A stretch of DNA of 64,000 nt. Origin: Chryseobacterium sp. Marseille-Q5410. Its GTDB lineage: Bacteria; Bacteroidota; Bacteroidia; Flavobacteriales; Weeksellaceae. The notes below the pieces were generated by a model. The model had not been told where the DNA came from. It searched no databases and worked only from the letters and a program-made list of their open reading frames with translations. Below, in pieces: positions 59,942 to 64,000 of this stretch. Made by a program: the position numbers and the translations under genes. Numbering within the stretch: position 1 is the first letter of the stretch; every line of letters begins with the position of its first letter. Location of the stretch: the NCBI GenBank assembly GCA_946892665.1, contig CAMPOT010000001.1, positions 620,001-684,000 of the forward strand. Direction: 5' to 3'.

Positions 59942-61387
59942 CTAAATCGTCGTTAATCTCAGGGTATTGGTTTTGCCACCTTCGTAAGCCGGTGTTGCGT
60001 TCAGGTTGATCACGAAATCACCTTGCTCTACAAAACCTTTGGTATGCGCCAACATATTCACCTGAATAATGGTTTCGTCGGTAGATTTCTGCATATCATA
60101 GTGGAAGGCGCGAACTCCCCACAGTAAATTCAACATCGTAAGCACTCTTCTGTTGGAAGAGAACACGATGATGTTGGAATTCGGCCTGTGTGCCGAAATT
60201 TGAAACGCGGTATAACCAGAATAGGTAAGCGTGATGATGGCTTCCACGTTGGTTGATTTAGCAATTCGCACTGCTGCCAAACACACACGATTGGTAATAA
60301 AACGCTCGTCCACACAATTGAATTCGTGTTCGATCGGAGAGTTTTTGGTTTGGTAAAAATGAGTCTGCTCGATATTTTTTACAATTTTCGACATGTTTTT
60401 CACCACATCTACCGGATATTTCCCAACGGAAGTTTCTCCGGAAAGCATCACTGCATCCGCACCATCGAGTACCGAGTTTGCCACGTCATTTACCTCCGCT
60501 CTGGTTGGTGTAAGGCTTGTAATCATGGTTTCCATCATTTGGGTAGCGATGATCACCGGTTTTGCATATTTTCGTGCAATGGCTACTAAATTTTTCTGAA
60601 TTGCCGGCACTTCTTCCATAGGAACTTCTACACCTAGATCTCCTCTGGCAACCATCAAACCGTCACATTCGAGTAGGATTTCCTCGATATTTTTTACGCC
60701 TTCCGGTTTTTCAATCTTGGCAATAATCGGGGTTTTATGCTTATTGGTTGGGTGGTTTTTCATCAATTCTTTTAGATCGATGATATCTTGCGCATGTCTT
60801 ACGAAAGATAGCGCGATCCAATCGAGCTCTAAATCGAGCATGAAATTGGCATCTTCAATATCCTTTTCCGTAAGCGCCGGTAAGGAAACATTGGTATTAG
60901 GAAGGTTTACCCCTTTTTTGGAGCTCAGCGGACCCCCTTGGATGGTTTTCGCTTTTACAGTATCCTGATTGTTGGTTTCAATAACTTCTAAAACCAGTTT
61001 ACCATCGTCGATGAGGATTCTTTCACCAACTTTCACATCTTGTGGAAACTTTTGGTAAGTCATATAGACTTTAGTAGAATCTCCTTCGATTTTTTCGTTG
61101 GTAAAGGTGAGAATATCACCAGGATTGAGGTATGAACCTTCTTTTACAACGCCAACACGAAGCTTAGGACCTTGTAAATCTCCGAGTATACCTACTGAGT
61201 AGCCATATTCCTGGTTCAGTTCGCGGATGATGTTTACATTTTTTCTTACTAATTCGTAATCTGCGTGGGAGAAATTTATTCTGAAAACATCTACACCTGC
61301 CTGGATCAGTTGCAGCATCGTTTCTTTATCGGATGAAGCAGGGCCTAAGGTGGCAATGATTTTTGTCTTTTTTAAATATTTATTCAT
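59942..61387 (-). CDS. pyk: Pyruvate kinase
   Basis: The 481-residue protein has the pyruvate kinase signatures KTKIIATLGPASSDKETMLQ near the start, VFRINFSHADYELV, PIIAKIEKPEGVKNIEEI with the catalytic Lys, LMVARGDLGVEVPMEEVPAI, and ATQMMETMITSLTPTRAEVN. It transfers phosphate from phosphoenolpyruvate to ADP, the last step of glycolysis. The length is normal for the type without an extra C-terminal domain. Its start overlaps the end of the IPExxxVDY gene by 8 nt, so rnc, this gene and pyk are likely one transcript. Confidence 0.98.
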   Translation of the reverse strand: MNKYLKKTKIIATLGPASSDKETMLQLIQAGVDVFRINFSHADYELVRKNVNIIRELNQEYGYSVGILGDLQGPKLRVGVVKEGSYLNPGDILTFTNEKIEGDSTKVYMTYQKFPQDVKVGERILIDDGKLVLEVIETNNQDTVKAKTIQGGPLSSKKGVNLPNTNVSLPALTEKDIEDANFMLDLELDWIALSFVRHAQDIIDLKELMKNHPTNKHKTPIIAKIEKPEGVKNIEEILLECDGLMVARGDLGVEVPMEEVPAIQKNLVAIARKYAKPVIIATQMMETMITSLTPTRAEVNDVANSVLDGADAVMLSGETSVGKYPVDVVKNMSKIVKNIEQTHFYQTKNSPIEHEFNCVDERFITNRVCLAAVRIAKSTNVEAIITLTYSGYTAFQISAHRPNSNIIVFSSNRRVLTMLNLLWGVRAFHYDMQKSTDETIIQVNMLAHTKGFVEQGDFVINLNATPAYEGGKTNTLRLTTI

Positions 61388-61853
61388 AATATTGAAATAT
61401 GTGATAGAGTTCCTCCTCGGAACTCAGAGTAAAATCTTGTATTTGGAACATAAGATTTTCCGGGAGCAAAATTAATGAAAAATCATTAAACGGCTCCGAT
61501 GTTTTGATGATATAATCAACATCCTGAAAATTTTCTAGCAAATATTTATTTTCAAACTCTCCGGAAAAGAGTTCTGTGGCGATTTTTTTCTGTTTAGAAT
61601 GGCAACATTTATTACCTATAAAGTGAATACAAACCGTGGAATCGTTATGGAAAGCTTGAAATCTTGGAAAATGATACTCGAAATATTCGCCGTGGTAAAC
61701 AAGATCATCGATGCGTGTGAAATTTAAAGAATTGATGGTATTGATGTGAAAGAATAGCTCGTGCTGCGGAATATCCTTTGCCAGCCTTGCCAAGCCTAAC
61801 GGGATGTTCTCATCTTCGTCTTCAATATCAAGCAGAATCTTTTGGGTTTTCAA
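61380..61853 (-). CDS. IPExxxVDY-family protein
   Basis: The 157-residue protein belongs to the IPExxxVDY family, which I know from Bacteroidota. The family is named after a motif that appears here as LENFQDVDYIIK near residues 105-116. It also shows FFHINTINSLNFTRIDDLVY and FHNDSTVCIHFIGNKCCHSK. No known enzyme motif is visible. The frame has no ATG, and the likely start is TTG at 61851-61853. Its 5' end overlaps rnc by 26 nt and its 3' end overlaps pyk by 8 nt. This order is conserved in Flavobacteriia, although the function is unknown. Confidence 0.82.
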   Translation of the reverse strand: MKTQKILLDIEDEDENIPLGLARLAKDIPQHELFFHINTINSLNFTRIDDLVYHGEYFEYHFPRFQAFHNDSTVCIHFIGNKCCHSKQKKIATELFSGEFENKYLLENFQDVDYIIKTSEPFNDFSLILLPENLMFQIQDFTLSSEEELYHIFQYYE

Positions 61854-62589
61854 TGATGCTTTGTTTTTTGTTTAAAATATAGAATGCTCTTTGTGCAGCT
61901 TTTTCTTCTGCCTTTTTCTTGGATGTTTCTGTGGCGTTGGATATTTTCTTATCATCCAGCCAAACATGAGATCGGAAAACCAGATTTTTATTCGGCTGAA
62001 ATTCCTCACAGGTTTCATATTTGATGCTCACTTTCTTTTTTTGGCTCCATTCCAGCAGTAAACCTTTGTAACTCACAATTTTATTTTCGAGTTTGTTGAT
62101 TTCTGACGGGGTTAGAAGCCTTTCTAAAACAACTTTCCTACAGGTTTCATAATCCACATCGAGATAAAGAGCACCGATCAGGGCTTCAAATAAATTGCCC
62201 GAGATATTTTCGCTCAATGTAGAAGAAGTATCGTTCTGCAAAAAGTTTGTTAAACCGAGATGTTCGCCTAATTTGTTGAGATTTTTTCGGTTCACGATTT
62301 TCGATTTCATCTGCGTCAGATATCCTTCATTCGCTTGCGGATAGGTAGAAAACAAATGGCAAGAAATAATAGCACCCAAAACTGCGTCTCCTAAAAACTC
62401 CAGCCTTTCGTAATTTTGAGTTGGTTTTTTTGAAGAGGTTTTCAAAGAAAATGCCTCGCGGTAAAGATTGATATTTTGCACACTGCAACCGGTAATCTTG
62501 CTGATCTCCGTGCTTAGGTAATAATCTTTTTCGGAAAGGATTTTTTTTCTGTGAACTAGGAATCTAGGAAAATATTTCTTTAACTCCAT
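61828..62589 (-). CDS. rnc: Ribonuclease III
   Basis: The ATG at 62587-62589 (MELKKYFPRFLVHRKKILSE) gives 253 residues; a TTG at 62601 is less likely. It has the endonuclease signature NYERLEFLGDAVLGAIISCH with the acidic metal ligands, the second acidic cluster in NLFEALIGALYLDVDYETCR, and a C-terminal double-stranded-RNA-binding domain (VSIKYETCEEFQPNKNLVFR; ATETSKKKAEEKAAQRAFYI). It processes rRNA precursors and other duplex RNAs. It follows fabF on the minus strand, as in acpP-fabF-rnc gene orders of many bacteria. Confidence 0.97.
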   Translation of the reverse strand: MELKKYFPRFLVHRKKILSEKDYYLSTEISKITGCSVQNINLYREAFSLKTSSKKPTQNYERLEFLGDAVLGAIISCHLFSTYPQANEGYLTQMKSKIVNRKNLNKLGEHLGLTNFLQNDTSSTLSENISGNLFEALIGALYLDVDYETCRKVVLERLLTPSEINKLENKIVSYKGLLLEWSQKKKVSIKYETCEEFQPNKNLVFRSHVWLDDKKISNATETSKKKAEEKAAQRAFYILNKKQSIIENPKDSA

Positions 62590-62601
62590 AGAAATTTTCA
62601 A

Positions 62602-63846
62602 TTAGATTTTGGAGAAAAGTACACACGCATTGTGCCCACCAAAGCCAAAAGTATTACTCATCGCAACATTTACCTCTTTTTCCACTGCCTTTTGGAAGGT
62701 GAAATTAAGACGGCTGTCTATATTTTCATCATCAGTAAAATGATTAATGGTAGGAGGTACGGTGTTGTGGATAATAGAGTTGATGACAGCGATTGCTTCG
62801 ATCACTCCTGCAGCACCTAAAAGGTGTCCTGTCATTGATTTAGTAGAGTTAATCTGAATGTCATACGCATGATCGCCTAGCAATTTAGAAATTGCATTAG
62901 ATTCCGCGATGTCACCCAATGGAGTAGAAGTACCATGCATGTTGATATGATCTACTTCGTCGGCCGTTACACCAGCATCTTCTAAACAATTTTTCATTAC
63001 CAGGTATGCTCCCAAACCTTCGGGGTGTGGAGCTGTCATGTGATATGCATCAGCACTCATTCCTCCGCCTTTCAACTCAGCGTAGATTGTAGCGCCTCGT
63101 TTTTTTGCGTGTTCGTATTCTTCCAAGATGATTGATCCGGCTCCTTCACCCAATACAAAACCATCACGGTCTTTATCAAAGGGTCTTGATGCAGTGGTAG
63201 GATCATCATTTCGGGTAGAAAGTGCCATCATGGCATTGAAACCTCCTACGCCACTTGCGGTAACTGCAGCTTCGGAACCTCCACAAACGATGACATCAGC
63301 TTTTCCTAATTGAATAAGCATTTTAGCATCGATAAGTGCATTGGCAGATGAAGCGCATGCCGAAACAGTGGTGTAGTTCGGACCATGGAAGCCATATTCA
63401 ATAGAAATTTGTCCACCAGTAATGTCCGCAATCATTTTAGGAATAAAGAAAGGGTTGAAACGGGGAATTTCGGTATTGGCCCAACCCAAAACTTCGGTTT
63501 CAAAGGTTTCTAAACCTCCAATTCCTGAACCCCAAATTACTCCGACTCTGTTTTTATCTAGATCATCCGAAAGAATTCCGGAATGCTCTACAGCTTCACG
63601 AGCAGCCACGATTCCGAATTGGGTATTTCTATCCATTTTTTTGGATTCCTTTTTATCGAAATGATCCAATGGATTGAAGTCTTTTACTTCGCAGGCGAAT
63701 TTGGTTTTGAAGTTTGTGGCATCAAAAAGAGTAATAGGAGCAGCACCGCTCACACCTTTTACAAGGTTTTCCCAGTATTCTTTGGCATTATTTCCGATGG
63801 GTGTAATGGCTCCGAAACCAGTAACTACTACTCTTTTTAATTCCAT
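62602..63846 (-). CDS. fabF: 3-oxoacyl-ACP synthase II
   Basis: The 414-residue ketosynthase has the catalytic Cys in TVSACASSANALIDAKMLIQ (about residue 164). The two active-site His lie in INMHGTSTPLGD and STKSMTGHLLGAAGVIEA, and the C-terminal NTFGFGGHNACVLF is present. FabF condenses acyl-ACP with malonyl-ACP in fatty acid elongation. It lies 27 nt after acpP and just before rnc, the classic acpP-fabF-rnc order. Confidence 0.98.
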   Translation of the reverse strand: MELKRVVVTGFGAITPIGNNAKEYWENLVKGVSGAAPITLFDATNFKTKFACEVKDFNPLDHFDKKESKKMDRNTQFGIVAAREAVEHSGILSDDLDKNRVGVIWGSGIGGLETFETEVLGWANTEIPRFNPFFIPKMIADITGGQISIEYGFHGPNYTTVSACASSANALIDAKMLIQLGKADVIVCGGSEAAVTASGVGGFNAMMALSTRNDDPTTASRPFDKDRDGFVLGEGAGSIILEEYEHAKKRGATIYAELKGGGMSADAYHMTAPHPEGLGAYLVMKNCLEDAGVTADEVDHINMHGTSTPLGDIAESNAISKLLGDHAYDIQINSTKSMTGHLLGAAGVIEAIAVINSIIHNTVPPTINHFTDDENIDSRLNFTFQKAVEKEVNVAMSNTFGFGGHNACVLFSKI

Positions 63847-63873
63847 AAATTTTAGATTCTTGTTAATAGAATA

Positions 63874-64000
63874 TTATTTGTTCACTACTTCTTCGATGTA
63901 AGTAATAGCGTGTCCTACAGTTGTAATTTTTTCTGCTTGATCATCAGGGATTTGAATGTTGAATTCTTTTTCAAATTCCATAATTAATTCTACAGTATCC
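63874..64000 (-). CDS. acpP: Acyl carrier protein, C-terminal part (runs off the window)
   Basis: The last 41 codons are in the window, ending at TAA (63874-63876). The translation reads [15 protein letters not shown], then [20 protein letters not shown] and VNK. It begins just after the DSL serine that carries phosphopantetheine; that serine lies beyond the right edge. ACP carries the growing acyl chain in fatty acid synthesis. The gene is directly upstream of fabF. Confidence 0.95.
   Translation of the reverse strand, partial: DTVELIMEFEKEFNIQIPDDQAEKITTVGHAITYIEEVVNK

Overview
The window is a chromosomal segment of a Bacteroidota bacterium, most likely a Chryseobacterium-like member of the Weeksellaceae (Flavobacteriia). 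The evidence is the gene content: a SusC/SusD pair, a secreted M4 protease with a type IX secretion C-terminal signal, an IPExxxVDY-family protein between rnc and pyk, DUF4292 and DUF4254 proteins, a dihydroorotase of the Bacteroidota type, low GC content, and starts without clear Shine-Dalgarno sequences. The assignment rests on protein recognition only; no 16S gene is present.

Layout. 1-6.9 kb is a minus-strand block: ribA (partial), a lipoprotein, DUF4254, tatA, envC-like, DUF4292, then a sugar nucleotidyltransferase, dut and a Wzx-like flippase. 7.0-9.3 kb carries pyrC and a dienoyl-CoA-reductase-like SDR on the plus strand. 9.4-22.6 kb is an accessory, decaying region. It holds small stress or redox genes (DCC protein, STAS-like protein, DUF421, FAD/Rieske oxidoreductase, NDH-2, PA2169-type four-helix protein, YghA-like SDR, zinc alcohol dehydrogenase). 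These are mixed with remnants: an IS1595-type transposase, an xseA fragment, a SRAP fragment, a frameshifted membrane protein and other scraps. The region abuts the 3' end of tRNA-Gln. 22.9-35.6 kb is housekeeping: recA, htpG, an alkyltransferase-like protein, queA, an S9 peptidase, a deoxyhypusine synthase homologue, a GreA-family protein, arfB, menE and argS. 35.7-40.2 kb is the SusC/SusD pair. 40.8-54.6 kb holds rnhB, yidC, pyrG, the M4 protease, radA, acpH, a HupE-like protein and an M1 peptidase. 54.8-57.1 kb is groES-groEL with an extra gene between them. 57.5-59.0 kb is a BglII/BstYI-like type II restriction-modification pair. 59.3-64 kb ends with pyk, IPExxxVDY, rnc, fabF and acpP (partial).

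The most unusual signal is a set of degenerate tandem heptanucleotide arrays at five or more intergenic sites. Two pairs of arrays, in inverted orientation, flank small four-helix-bundle (23S rRNA intervening-sequence-protein-like) genes. One such unit lies between radA and acpH. The other lies inside the groESL operon, where the ORF's start codon is embedded in the last heptad. These look like compact mobile or recently inserted units whose borders are heptad arrays. I am not aware of a description of such a unit, but I could not search for one.

Functional themes: nucleotide metabolism (dut, pyrC, pyrG, ribA), envelope and polysaccharide biogenesis (Wzx, nucleotidyltransferase, envC, tatA, yidC), proteostasis (htpG, groESL, proteases), DNA repair (recA, radA, ATL) and DNA self-recognition (the RM pair).
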